64,000 nucleotides of DNA from Varanus komodoensis (lineage: Eukaryota; Chordata; Lepidosauria; Squamata; Varanidae), in assembly GCF_004798865.1 (NCBI RefSeq), contig NW_025335459.1, positions 196,806 to 260,805 of the forward strand, read 5' to 3'. Under the pieces are notes generated by a model. It saw only the letters and a program-made list of their open reading frames with translations, had not been told where the DNA came from and searched no databases. The position numbers and the translations under genes are program-made. The stretch's first letter is position 1. Each line of letters opens with the position of its first letter. This document shows positions 11,627 to 22,987 of this stretch, piece after piece.

Positions 11627-11844
11627 ATGATAGGGCAGCTGCTGGGAATATTGATACTGCTGCCTCCTGCTGCCTGTGGAATGCTGAAACCAAAATGCCC
11701 ACGGAATGTGAGGAGTGATTATTGGACCAGGTCAATTAACTATTACAGGCATGGGGACTACCTGCTTGCTGGAATTACATCTGCAACAAATAGTATATTT
11801 GATCCATATGTTTTCTACATGGCCCCTTCAAACAGTTTTACTTG
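11627..11844 (+). CDS. Receptor gene 1 exon 1: signal peptide and N-terminus
   Basis: Starts [18 protein letters not shown], a clean signal peptide, then [10 protein letters not shown] and [13 protein letters not shown], the V2R start of the ligand domain. The exon ends in phase 2 at a gtaagt donor. It is the same length (218) as exon 1 of gene 2. Confidence 0.85.
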
Positions 11845-14800
11845 GTAAGTGAAGGTGCCTGATCCTGAATTCACACCTTCCAAGTGTGCCTTGCTAGCAG
11901 GAAGAGTGAGTCATCTTTTTCTGGGTTCCACTCCTGGTCAGTTCTGTTCCTACCATCCCTCATCCTGCTCCAGGTTCTTTCTGAACCCCTCATAGCATCA
12001 GCACCCAACATGCCAAAGCAGCAGTGGTGCAGTTGGGGTCCTGTGTAAGCATTTGGGGCCCTGGAGGCAAGGGGTATCTCAGAAAACTGCTCAAAGAACA
12101 GAAGATGCTGAGAATGCTGAAACTAAAACTGAAACAAGTATATTTTAATTCATGCCAAGTAGATATGTTAAATATAATATCCTAAACTCATTGGGATGTT
12201 TGGTCAGAGTAGGCAGCACAGAATATATGTAAAAGCAGCTAATACTAAATAATACTTGTGTCTCCTTCCCACTTCACGTCAGTATGATTCATAGGAGATA
12301 TTTCTCAAATTCCCCCCAAGCCATTATTTCATGTGATGAACCTTTCCCTGCAGCCATTGTTGAAGGAAGAAAAATGTTATGGCGTACAAGACCAGTTGTA
12401 GTGTTTTCCTTGAATGACCTCTTTGTGGCAGAGAAATGTCATCTACCCATCAAACAGAATAATCAATGGTGTGGCTGAACTGAATGTTTACAATCCTATT
12501 ATGAAATATTTTGTTAAATGGGACAGGATGGAGACATTCACAGTCTAAGAGATGTACAGGATGATTAGGGGGCCAAAGGCCCTGTCCACTCTCTGGATAA
12601 TCTCAGTGGGGGGATTGGGCAGCATGAACACCAACAGAAGTTGTTTCTCTTCTATGAAAGTTCATGCAATAATATCAGATGTTGAGTTTCAGGAGTCTTA
12701 TAAAACTCTGTGCTGCTCAATCTTCTCTTCAAATGTGGGCATTGGAGAACAGTGTTTCAAAGTGACATCACAATCATGGCAATGTATTTCAGCAAGCTTT
12801 GAGGTACCTCTTGGCAGGCTGGTTACCCCGTCATCCCTCAAATGTGTGCACTATTTTAGCTCCATTTCAATAGCCACTCACCACCTGAAGTTGTCCCTGG
12901 AGGAAATACAAGGATCCGCAGTGTACCACAGATTTGGGGGGGCTTGCATGGTAGCAGTCTGCAGTCTACTAAAGAAAGGAAGCATTCTCATTACTTTACC
13001 ATAACAGCTATTTTGAAAACATTTGCAGGTGGACATTTCTCTTGCAGCATAAGTGAATGTGGTCTATGGAGCAGGTGGGAAAGCACCTTCACTATTACTG
13101 GGACATAGCCATAGGCCTATGTGAAGGGCAAGTTGCATAAATGACACTGTGCAAGTATCAATCAGAAAGTGGGGTTCAAAAATGTTCAGTGGCTTATACA
13201 GAGAAAATTGCTGAAAAATTAATCTGAAACTTGGCCACATATGACAGGTCAGGTTGAGAATGATCCACATCCACTTGAATGCAGAAATAAAAAAATGCTC
13301 ATTGATACGACTTTTAATTTGAGTAAGTCATTTTGAAAGATATTGTCTTGGAAATCATACAATCCCTCCAGTCTTATAAGGGATTCACTTTGCAGTAACA
13401 TTTCAATCATTTGGAAAACAGTTTGCTACTTTAACTAGGGAAGAAGAACAGAACAATCATAGAATCATAGAATAGTAGAGTAGGAAGGGGCCATGAGGGC
13501 CATTGGGTCCAGCCCTCTGCTGGTGTAGGACACCATCCCTCACACATGGCTGTCCAGTTCCTTCTTGATTGTCCCTAGTGTGGGAGAGCCCACCACCCCT
13601 CTAGGCAGCTGGTTCCACTGCCATATTGCTCTGACAGTGAGGAAGCGTCTCCTGATGTCCAGCCTGAATCTGGGTTGTCGCAACTTGAATTGATTATTCC
13701 ATGTCCTACACTCTGGTATCAGCAAGAAGAGACCTTGACCTTCCTCTTTGTGGCAACCCTTGAGGTACTTCTAGAGCGATATCATGTCCCCCCCTCAGTC
13801 TTCCCTTCTCAAGGCTGAGCATGCCCAGTTCTCTCAGTCTCACCTCACAGGGCAGTGTTTCCAAACCGTGGATCATTTTTGTTGGCCTCCTCTGGACCCA
13901 TTCTAGTTGCTGCACCCTGGCAAAAGTATATCACATCTGAAGGATCTGGAAAAAAATGCTTGCCAGCCTAGTTTTAGCCCATGAAGGAAGCAAATATGAA
14001 AGGCATAAGCAGGGAAGGAGAGAGAAGGGTGTAGAAGAGGAGAGGAGTCCGGTTGGATCAGGCCAGGGGCTCATCTGGTCCAGTACTGTGTGGGAAATGA
14101 CAAGAAAGATGTGTGTCATGCATGCATGCAATGATACCATCCATATCTCGTTTCCCAGCAACAGGTTTGCACTGTCATCCATCCTGTGGAACTGGAAGTA
14201 ACATGCGTCCACCGGGGTTTCAGAGCCACTGTTGGCTTCATCCTCCATGAATTCATCTAATCCCCTACAAAGTTATCCAAATGGTGGACATCACTAATCT
14301 TGTGGTAGCCAGTCTGTAGTTGCATATGCATGGTGTGAGGAAGTATTTTATGTATCCTGATCCAGTCAAGCATCACATTCATGGAAACACCATCAACTTT
14401 ATGAGATTTCTGGAATTATGAGACGGGGTGAGAAAGAAAGGGGATTGGGGGAATGAGAGAGGTCTTCCTCCACACTTTCTCCATCTGTCCCCTATAGTCA
14501 CATAATTTTGGAGCTGAGCAGTCCCTGGAGGAAGTAAGCACTTACTGAGGAATGAATCCAGTGCAGCAGTGGAGACTTTTCCCTGGCGAGTACATTCAGG
14601 ATTGAAATCGTGGCTCTTTCAAAATCCCACTCAGAGAACTTCAGCATTGCTGGTCTTGTTAGAAAGGAACTTTGTGATGGCAGCACCTTGTCACAGCCAC
14701 ATCTCCCTTAAACACTTCTGCTGATATGGGGATCAGCTCTGATATTTTATGCTCCCACTTTGAAGGCATGAGAGCAAGAGAACCACTGCACTGTGGAAGT

Positions 14801-17800
14801 CGGAGGGTTTGAGACTCCAGTGCTAATCTGCACATGGCCATCAGATTAGCTGAGTGATCTTGAGCCAAACACTGGCCTACCTCAAAGAGTTGGAAAGGGG
14901 TATTTGCCTCCTTCTTTCCCTGCCATGGCCCTGAAGAAGTTGTTCCCTGAGCCCTGTTGTGTATATTGAAAGGAAAACTCTCCCAAGCTGATCTGCAGTG
15001 TGGTTTCATGAGATTTGTATTTTAATGAATATTGCAGGAATTTGAGGATTTCATGGAATAGAGAATGTCAATCTGATTACTTCTCTTCTTGCAGGTTAGC
15101 AGGTATGAGTTCTTGCTATCTCCTGCCCTTCTTCTTTGCCATTCGGGAGGTCAACCAGAATCCGAGGCTCTTGTCCAACATCACCCTGGGCTACACCATC
15201 TATGAGAACTTTTTCAGTGCAAGAATGACATACGAGGCCCTGGTAGACCTGCTGTCTGTTGGGCAGCAGCATGTTCCAGGCTACAGCTGTGGAGGAGGGA
15301 CTACTGTGCTGGCTGTCCTTGAGGGGGCCGACTCTGAACTATCCAAGCAGGTTTCAACCATGCTTGGCCTCTACAAAGTCCCACAGGTACAAATGGAGGT
15401 GTTTGTGTGTGTAGATTCCTTGCTTGCACTTTGCAATTGTTGCAGTGAAGTCCAGAAGGCAACCCTTCTGTGATTGGGTGTGGCTGGAGGAAGGGAGGGC
15501 CAGTCTCAGAAGAGCAGAGTGTGGCTTCAAAGATGTCTCAAGCTCCTTCATGAAAACAGTCTCTTCCATCAGTTGCTCATTTCGAGTTTGGTGATTTTTG
15601 GAATGATGCTGTAAGCAAGTGCAGTAAGTTTTCTGTTGTTGGTTCTGCTTGGGATCACCTGACACAATGAACTATGTAGCTTCAAGGCCAGAGTGGCTTA
15701 TTGCATCCTCTGAATCCAGCCCATCTCTACTTCAGGAGGCCAGGACTTATTCCAGGGTTTCCTCAACTGTCCTTGATGGCAGGAGAGCAGGGTCACTCAG
15801 GAGCAGTCCTGCTCTCCCGGCATCAGCAGGAACCCAGTGGGGAGCTGTGATGTGAGGGCGAAAGAGCTGCACCACAACTGGCCAGTTGGCTTCCTCTTCA
15901 GGTGGCTGAGTGCGATATCTCTTGTCCCCACCATGGTACGGGTGGCACTCAGGTGGGCCGGGGCCACTTCAGCCAAGGGCCACCAACTACACTTTCCTCC
16001 ACAGCTGCCTAAAGTGCTGTGTCAACTGAGGCTGGGAGGACTGTGGGTGAAGGGGCAGGTGGAGACCCAGTTGGACACCTCCCTTCCCACTGACCATAGC
16101 CACACTTGTGTGCAAGTGATGAGTGCAGCCCTCATGAACTACTTTCCCTCTCCATTTGCAGTCTTTCGAATGGGCACGACATCAACTTGTTGCAGTGAGA
16201 TCTCCATACTGCACGTTAGATTAATTATGGCACAAGATTTTTATGAATCAGAGGGTCCACTTTTCTTTGGGAGAAGAAATTACAGCATGATAAATACTTA
16301 AGCAGAGAAGCCCAGAAAATACACTGAATGGCACCCTGAAATGCAAAGAATTCTTAAGAACAGCACAGCTTACATTTCGAATGATGCAGTCCTCCTGAGG
16401 ATTGTCCTGAGAGTCCTGCCCTGCTCTGTGCACGCAGAGCAGTCACACTTCCTTCTGAGTAGGAATGCAGAAAATGCATCTTTGCAATGCTATTTTAACG
16501 TACTGCAGAATGCTTAACTCCTGCTTCCTTTGGAGAAGACATGCAAAATCCTAGTCTTACTTCTGAATAGGCTTGAAACTGATTCAAATCACATTTTGGC
16601 TCTGCTCACTCTGTTCTGGGCCTTAACTGCAGCTGAACTGCAGCTTCAGACTTTGGTTGGAATTCAGCCCTTGGATTAAAGATGCATCTCCATCTCTGAG
16701 ATAGGTCAGAACCAGGATCTTGGATAGATTCCAGCATGAATCTGGCACTGGAAAATGTTACCTTAGCATACCTCAGATGAGTTATATTCAAAATGTCTTT
16801 TACATCATTGTCTGGAAGGTCTTATCTTGTGTGCATTATCAGTTCCAGTATACTCCTTCCTTACTTTAGAATGGAAAACAAAACACCAAACTCTTTTGCT
16901 CTTTCCTAGGTCAGCTACGGTTTTGTTAGCCATGTTCCTAAAGCTAATCATCAGTTCCCTTTTCTTTACCGGCTGGTCCCAAAATCAGAGCCCCCTTACC
17001 TGGGAATCGTCAAACTGCTCCTGCATTTCAGGTGGACATGGATCGGTCTCATAGCTCCAGACAATGACAGTGGAGAAAGATTCGTGAGCACCTTCACACA
17101 CTTGCTCAGGAACAAAGGCGTTTGCATAGCATATTCACAGACTATCCCGGTGATAGTGAATGTAGGAAGGCATGTGAATATAATTTCAGATTTGAAGGAC
17201 ACCCAGTTCAGTGCATTTGTTTGTCAAGTGGACTCCAATACCATCCTAACTCTAGCACTAATGATGCAACACATTGAAATGGTCAAAAAATCAACTATGG
17301 GGAAAGTCTGTATTTTTACAGCTTTGCAGGACCTCAGTGTCAGATTGCTTTACAAAATGAGTGATCTTCAGCACACCCATGTTGCCCTGTCTTTCTCCAT
17401 CAAGACAAGCAAAAGAGCACGCTATGACAATTTTGATGCATTTTTCTCTACTATCAAGCAATTTGGGGAGAAAGCATTTCAGTGTTTTTACACCAGGCAC
17501 GCTTTCTCTGGCAAAGTGTGGGAAAGATGTAGAGAAAAGGAGAAACTGGGGAGCCTGCCCCAGGATGAGATTGAAGGTATCCTGTCTCAAGACACGTACA
17601 GCATTTACAACTCCATCCAGGCTGTGGCACAGACCTTGCATGCTGCACACTCGTCCGGGAGGAATCCGATGCAGATGGTGGGCAGAGACAGACTGGGACC
17701 TGAAAGGGTCCAGTCATGGCAGGTATTCCTTGGCTTTTAGAGATAAATCCAGTGAAACTGACAATCAGTTCCTTGACTGAAGGGAGTGGGGAGGTCAGCA

Positions 17801-20800
17801 AGATTATTGCTGTCCATCAGCTGCCCAAATGACTCACTCAGGTCTGTTGTAAGGGAAAACAACTGCAAAACTCATAGCCACCCTGAGTCTGGAAGAATGA
17901 GTTGCGATTAGACCTTGGAATGCCAGGGCTGACAACTAAAGTAGGATTGTCTGGTTTTGAAGATGCATCTTTTCTGTTTACTGAGTGGGGAATGTGGTCC
18001 TGAAGAAGCTTCACAGTGAAACCCCTATCATCTCCCTGCAGTGGTGATAAAGGCTGGAGCTCATGGGATTTCCATTTAACAAGAACTTTCCCACTCTTTT
18101 CTTTTTCTTTTTTGAGTAAGTTTTATTCTTAATAAACCTAACAAGAAAAAGAAACTAAAAAAACCATCAATCATCGAAAACATCAGACCTACTGGGTCAG
18201 CCCCCCACATTTTTTCTTTTTATGTTAAACTATAAACATATTTAAATCTATTCATAGTCCTGTTTCTCTAGTCAATGATAAAAAGAGTTCCAATTTTGAT
18301 AGAAGACTGTATCTTCTTTCTCCTTCAGAGACAAAGTCAATCTGTCCATTTCTGCATAGTCCAAGATCTTTTTCAGAATCAGTTCGTCGGTAGGTGGCTC
18401 TTCACTCTTGGCCAAATGCAATCCTCGCCACAGTAGTTACATGTAGAGTCAAATATATTGCTTAACTTTCCCACTCTTTTCAACTTTACCTTGTCTTAGC
18501 TTCACTCTTTCCTGAGAAACTTCCAACTTTACAACGCTTCCAAGGATGGAACTTATTTGGATGAAAATGGGGATTTGGCAGCTGATTTTGATATCCTGAA
18601 CTGGGTGGTGTTTCCCAACAAGTCCACGGCTGGCCTGAATGTGGGCAGCATAGAGAGACAGGCCTCCTCCCAGATGCAGTTTGCCATTGATCCAAGCAGC
18701 ATTAGGTGGCCCCAATCATTCAACCAGGTAGGAGAAAGCACCTATTTCCCTCGCTTCCTTTAATAGCCAACAATTCTAGCGACAGTGACTGAGGAATGCA
18801 TTGCTTTGTTCTCTATTTCATTATGAAACAAAAAGGTGTCATGCATAGGCCGGCCACCTCCTCCCATCTGAAGGCCCAGGTCTATGGCAAGAGAAGTTCC
18901 AGGGAGCCACGTTGCAATGGTGGGGGGCTGAAATACTAAATATAGCTGCATATTGATTTTGGTTTGCCTTTCTTCTGCATGTGTTTCTCTGGATAGCCTC
19001 AGTTTCACATGTGTGAAATGGAAATTTCACTGTACTTTGTGAAAATAAATATGTGGTTAGGAATTTGGGGCTCGGAGCCTGTCTCTACCTCTTGCTTAGT
19101 TCCTTGGTGAAGTCATTTGCCTGGGTGCCTGACTGTTTAAATTTCTGCGACATTGGTGTTAGGAAAGAAATCACTTGCTTCAGAAGAGTGATTTGGTGTT
19201 TTGGAGACTGGATGGGGGTTTTTCAATGAGTTTTCTTTCTTTTAGCCACACCAGCTTGCCCTATGGGGAGTGGGTATTTTTTGTGAATCAACAAGCCCTC
19301 CCACCACTTGGCTGCTTGGTGATCCTACCTGTGACATGCTTGCACAATTCCAACTGGCCTCACTGTCCAAACTCTCTGAGGACTCTTGGAATGGATAGCT
19401 TAGGAAGCATGCTCCTCGGGACTACTGAGGACACTCAAAGGCACCATCTTGCTGAAAGCTAATCAGTTCTGAACTCTCATGAGGACTATGTTTTCCTCTG
19501 GAATATGAGTCTGCTTTATGTTTTTTTTTAATAAAGATTTTTATTAAAAAAAATTAAACTAAAAACATCAATCATCAAATACATTGGACGTACTGGGTCA
19601 GCCCCCTATAACGTATCTTTTTAACATTCTATAATCAAGTTCAGATCAATTTATAAAAATTTAAAAACATCTTTAAATCTAAGCCAAGTCTCGTTTCTCC
19701 AACCAATCATAAAAAAGGTCCCAAGTTTGATAGAAGTCAGTATCTTCTTTCTCCTTCAGTAATAGAGTCAGTCTGTCCATTTCTGCAGAGTCCAGAATCT
19801 TTTTTAAAATCAGTTCCTCAGTGGGTAATTCCTCACTCTTCCAGTATTGAGCAAGCGCAATCCTCGCTGCTGTGATTAAATATAGCATCAAATACATTTC
19901 TTGTTTGCTAATATTTTCTGGTATAATGCCTCACAAGAAAATTTCAGGTTTAAAAGCTAAGGGTTTTTGTAGCATTTCCTCAAACCATTTATGTATTTTA
20001 ATCCAATACTTTTTCACACATTCACAGGTCCCCCACATATGGTAAAAAGTACTCACATCATGTTTACATTTCCAACATCTATTTGACATATTTGGAAACA
20101 TCTTAGCTAATCGACTTGGTGACAAATACCATCTATAGAACATTTTATATACATTTTCTTTATATGAAGTTGCTAAAGTTACCTTAATGTTTCTCTCCCA
20201 TAGCTTTTGCCACTTTTCTAATTCAATATTATATCCAAAATTTTGTGCCCATGTTATCATAGTTTCCTTAACCCGTCCCCCTTCCATCTTCTTGTCAAGT
20301 AAGAACTCATAGATTCTTTTAATCATTTTCGCCTCTGTTTTTAGCATCACTTGATCAAAGGCTGTTAAGTCTTTATAAAACCCCCATATTTTACAATCTT
20401 TAGCATATCTTGATTGCATCTGCACTTTATACCACCAAGAGTTATTGAGTCCCTGTTCTTGTATTTCAAGAGTCTGCTTTATGTGAGGTCAGATTGTGTG
20501 TCCATCTAGCTGATGATGGCCTACTTTGTCTGGGACAAATGCTCTGTCTCCCCTTCCCATGTAAGAAGATTGGATTATGCCCCTATATCAGTTCTCTGAA
20601 GCACACCACTTTCATAGACCTCTAGTGGGAAGGGATTGGGCAGAATTTCCTCTTCCTTCTTTGCTAGCTTGTATCTGAAGAAGGTCCAGGAGCTTCAGGC
20701 TTGTTGTTTCCTGCTGCTGCCTCTCATTCATTTCAGATGCAGACCAATGCTCTAAGTGTCCAGAGGACCAGCATGCAAACCAGGACCGAGATCAATGCTT

Positions 20801-22987
20801 TCCAAAGAGGATCACCTTCCTCTCCTATGGAGGGCAATGGCGTAGGGATAGGGGTTTAGTTTGCGATGCTGCTTTGCTCTCTCACATGTTCAGTCCTCAG
20901 AAAGGGGCCAGAAGAACCAGGGTGTCAAAACTGTGGTGGGACTACTGGTGCTTCGTTAGCCCCATCTCAAGGGTATCATTCAGTTCCATGTGGAAATAAA
21001 GCCTCTCTCCAAGATTAGGTTGCCTAACACACTTTCCCTTTCTGTTCAGACAGTGCCCTTTTCTAGGTGCACAAGAAGCTGCCAGCCTGGGTATGCCAAA
21101 GCAGTTGTGGAAGGCAGGCCAGTCTGCTGCTACACATGTATCCTATGTCCTGAAGGGGCCATCTCCATACAGGAAGGTAGGGGGCTTCTGGGCAAACACA
21201 GGCACAGGCCCACACCCACATGGTCTAGACTGGAGATGCTTAAAAAGGGATTCTTGAACTGGATTTCTTTCTGAGTATTAGTGAGTGTGCTCTTTGTGTT
21301 TTACTGAGGGCTGCAACCTAATCTGGGTAAGGGCCCATGAGCAGCACTCCATCTGTGGACATGGCAGAATGGACAGGGCCAAAAGCAGAGGCTCTCCCAG
21401 TCTGCAAGAGAACTGGGGCATCACCTGGGAATGAGGATGATGGGAGGTCATCCTCTGCATGATCAATCTGTTCAGAGATATATAATAGAAACAAAAAGGG
21501 AAAGGGGGAAACCAGGAACGTAAGTGGCAAAGAAGGAAGGGACATGCCCAATGGGCTATATTGCCATATATACTTGCAATAAAAATAATAATGCAATAGA
21601 TAATGTAGCTGTGTTCTGCTTAGGTGTGAATAGACCATATAACAGCCAAGTAGGAGTAGATACATGGCTTTCTTCTGAATACCATTGGAGTTTGTTGCTC
21701 GAGATACTATTTGGTACTGTGAGTGAATGTTTCACATCCTGACTAGCCTAAAAATCAGTAGTAACATCCTCTCCTCTCCTCTCCTCTCCTCTCCTCTCCT
21801 CTCCTGTCTCCTGTCTCCTGTCTCCTGTCCTTTCCAGCTGACTGATGGAATGAAGTTTCTGTAACTGCATTCCAGAGCAAACAAATGCTCTTATTTACTC
21901 TCAGCCTCCCACAGGAAAATAATTTCTCCCTGTTGGAAGTAAAACTGGCAGCTGCAGAAAAAGCTGACAGGTTCAATGCAAAGTGCTGGGTCAAGAGGTG
22001 CTTCCTTCCTCTTTCAGGAAACAACAGGGTATGACTGTTCCAGAGCAGTTTACATTAAAGCGGCTGCTGCCTCTCTCATTCATTTCAGATGCAGACCGAT
22101 GCTCCAAGTGTCCAGAGGACCAGCATCCGAACCAGGACCGAGATCAATGTGTTCCAAAAAGGATCACCTTCCTCTCCTATGAAGAACCTTTGGGTATCTC
22201 CCTGTCTCTCACTGCCTTTTCCTTGTTCCTCAGCACCATTCTTCTACTGGGCATATTTGTTAAATATCAAGACACACCAATAGTCAAGGCCAACAACCGT
22301 GACCTCACATACACACTCCTTGTCTCCCTCCTGCTTTCCTTCTTGTCCTCCTTTCTATTCATTGGGCAGCCCCAGAAGGCAACCTGCCTCTTCCGACAAC
22401 CTGCCTTCAGCATCATCTTCTCTGTTGCGGTCTCTTCTTTGTTGGCCAAAACGGTCATGGTGGTGGTGGCATTTATGGCCACGAAGCCAGGAAACAGGAT
22501 GAGGAGATGGCTGGGGAAGGGTCTGGCAAACTCCATTGTGATTTCTTGCTCGAGTGTTCAAGTGGGCATCTGCCTTCTCTGGTTGGGAATGTTTCCCCCC
22601 TTCCCAGATTCTGACATGCACTCCCAGCCTGGGCAGATCATTCTGCAGTGCAATGAAGGGTCTGGCATCATGTTTTATACTGCCCTCAGCTACTTGGCCT
22701 TTCTGGCTGCAATCTGTTTCACAGTGGCCTTCCTAGCCAGGAAGCTGCCTGGGGCATTCAATGAGGCCAAGCTCATCACCTTCAGCATGCTGGTCTTTTG
22801 CAGCGTGTGGGTGTCCTTTTTGCCGGCCTACCTGAGCACCAAAGGAAAATACATGGTGGCTGTGCAGATCTTCTCCATCTTGGCCTCCAGTTTGGGGTTA
22901 TTGGGTTGCATCTTCATCCCCAAATGTTACATCATTATCCTGAAGCCAGAACATAACAACAAAGACCATCTCATACTGAAACCATAG
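11627..22987 (+). CDS. Vomeronasal type-2 receptor gene 1, intact, six exons
   Basis: The model joins 11627-11844, 15095-15386, 16910-17722, 18500-18727, 21050-21176 and 22089-22987: 2577 bases, 858 residues plus stop. All introns are GT-AG and the phases (2,0,0,0,1) match those of gene 2. The product is a class C GPCR expressed by this family in vomeronasal sensory neurons: signal peptide, Venus-flytrap ligand domain (about residues 20-500), nine-cysteine linker (about 515-585), seven helices (about 595-850) and a short tail with the V2R hallmark PKCYIIIL. The usual V2R length is about 850. No stop, shift or lost splice site was found. An upstream in-frame ATG at 11594 would add 11 residues, but 11627 opens directly into the hydrophobic signal. 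Introns hold several LINE inserts. The ligand is unknown. Confidence 0.88.
12528..14160. mobile_element. Unclassified insertion specific to gene 1
   Basis: Relative to gene 2 (33955-34020), homology breaks at about 12527 and resumes at 14161. The edges carry the direct repeat acagg, consistent with a target duplication. 12528-13450 matches no family I recognise and shows no convincing protein. 13457-13930 is a nested CR1 fragment. Confidence 0.45.
13457..13930 (-). mobile_element. CR1 LINE 3' end fragment
   Basis: Begins tcatagaatcatagaatagt, the reverse complement of the characteristic CR1 terminal repeats. On the minus strand it codes for the C-terminal end of CR1 ORF2 ([11 protein letters not shown], then [20 protein letters not shown]) in two frames. 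Heavily 5'-truncated. Confidence 0.88.
14811..14893 (+). mobile_element. MIR-like SINE relic (shared with paralogs)
   Basis: The sequence tgagtgatcttgagccaaac is the core of the MIR-type SINE tail (normally tgtgtgaccttgggcaagtc). Equivalent relics sit in intron 1 of gene 2 (34505-34677) and copy 3 (48061-48225), so one insertion predates the tandem duplication. Confidence 0.55.
15095..15386 (+). CDS. Receptor gene 1 exon 2: ligand-binding domain, lobe 1
   Basis: 292 bases. Codes for [20 protein letters not shown], then [20 protein letters not shown] and [12 protein letters not shown], the conserved first lobe of the V2R Venus flytrap. The acceptor is tcttcttgcag and the donor gtacaa. Phase 2 in, phase 0 out. 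Confidence 0.88.
15387..16909 (+). other. Intron 2 of receptor gene 1
   Basis: 1.5 kb with no coding region recognised. The first 200 bases and last 150 align with the matching introns of gene 2 and copy 3. The middle is unassigned. Short open frames here have no domain. Confidence 0.6.
16910..17722 (+). CDS. Receptor gene 1 exon 3: ligand-binding domain core
   Basis: 813 bases, 271 codons, phase 0 both ends, open throughout. Contains [50 protein letters not shown] and [18 protein letters not shown], the hinge and second-lobe blocks of V2Rs. The acceptor is ctctttcctag and the donor is gtattc. Confidence 0.9.
17723..18499 (+). other. Intron 3 of receptor gene 1, carrying an L1 insert
   Basis: Aligns with intron 3 of gene 2 (37407-37934) except for the L1 at 18102-18463. 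The native sequence left between the L1 target duplication and exon 4 is only 18 bases long. Confidence 0.7.
18084..18481 (-). mobile_element. L1 3' end insert with 18-base target duplication
   Basis: 18102-18463 is the reverse complement of the 3' end of the L1 family seen at 19522-20469 (tail with tactgggtcagccccc). It is flanked by perfect copies of aactttcccactcttttc at 18084-18101 and 18464-18481. It is 5'-truncated, antisense to the receptor, and ends 36 bases before exon 4. Confidence 0.92.
18500..18727 (+). CDS. Receptor gene 1 exon 4: end of ligand-binding domain
   Basis: 228 bases, 76 codons, the standard V2R exon 4 size. Codes for [34 protein letters not shown] and [12 protein letters not shown]. 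The acceptor is ttgtcttag and the donor is gtagga. Confidence 0.9.
19507..20484 (-). mobile_element. L1 3' end insert with 15-base target duplication
   Basis: Poly-T at 19521-19529 marks the tail. The minus strand codes for the ORF2 C-terminus in two open parts (20425-19931 with [15 protein letters not shown], and 19897-19679 ending WLEKRDLA). Perfect target copies gagtctgctttatgt lie at 19507-19521 and 20470-20484. This is the same family as 1-4672 and supplies the C-terminus that copy lacks. Confidence 0.93.
20712..20829 (+). pseudogene. Partial copy of V2R exon 6 inside intron 4 of gene 1
   Basis: Matches 22064-22181: the last 25 bases of intron 5, the acceptor (ctctcattcatttcag) and the first 93 bases of exon 6, with about ten differences. 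It lies upstream of exon 5, so it is out of normal order. Gene 2 has no copy at this position. The acceptor is intact, and a gtaggg that could act as a donor follows at 20842. Confidence 0.85.
21050..21176 (+). CDS. Receptor gene 1 exon 5: cysteine-rich linker
   Basis: 127 bases, phase 0 in and 1 out. Codes for [17 protein letters not shown], then [16 protein letters not shown], the first six cysteines of the linker that couples ligand binding to the helices. The acceptor is tttctgttcag and the donor is gtaggg. V2R exon 5 is usually about this size. Confidence 0.88.
21177..22088 (+). other. Intron 5 of receptor gene 1
   Basis: 0.9 kb. Contains a (tctcc)n microsatellite at 21767-21805, followed by ctgtctc repeats to about 21830. 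The sequence after it is closely shared with copy 3 (57775-58024). Confidence 0.7.
21767..21830 (+). repeat. (tctcc)n microsatellite with ctgtctc repeats
   Basis: About eight pentamers, then four heptamers. Copy 3 has a (ccctt)n tract at the corresponding site (57738-57760). Confidence 0.9.
22089..22987 (+). CDS. Receptor gene 1 exon 6: seven-helix domain
   Basis: 899 bases. Begins [17 protein letters not shown] (last linker cysteines), then the helix block from [13 protein letters not shown] through [48 protein letters not shown] and [14 protein letters not shown], ending [13 protein letters not shown]. The stop is at 22985-22987. KPGNRMRRW in the third intracellular segment is typical of V2Rs. 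Confidence 0.93.

Larger units (their letters stand above)
11845..15094 (+). other. Intron 1 of receptor gene 1
   Basis: About 3.2 kb. It contains an extra 1.6 kb (12528-14160) not present in intron 1 of gene 2, bounded by a five-base repeat acagg (12523-12527 and 14161-14165). Inside that lies a minus-strand CR1 fragment. A decayed MIR-like SINE at 14811-14893 is shared with gene 2 and copy 3, so it predates the receptor duplication. Confidence 0.6.
18728..21049 (+). other. Intron 4 of receptor gene 1
   Basis: 2.3 kb holding an antisense L1 (19522-20469) and a partial copy of exon 6 (20712-20829). The rest aligns in patches with intron 4 of gene 2 (38163-39104). Confidence 0.7.

Noticed and set aside
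13064-13300. Minus-strand open frame with a stretch like the V2R exon 3 block (FKWMWIILN)
   Set aside because: Only about ten residues resemble the receptor block; the rest does not align, so a relic call is not supported.
15837-16301. 154-codon open frame in intron 2 of gene 1
   Set aside because: No start context, domain or conservation in gene 2 or copy 3; composition is that of intron sequence.
21767-21830. Regular repeats resembling a CRISPR array
   Set aside because: Pentamer and heptamer units without spacers; a simple microsatellite in vertebrate DNA.
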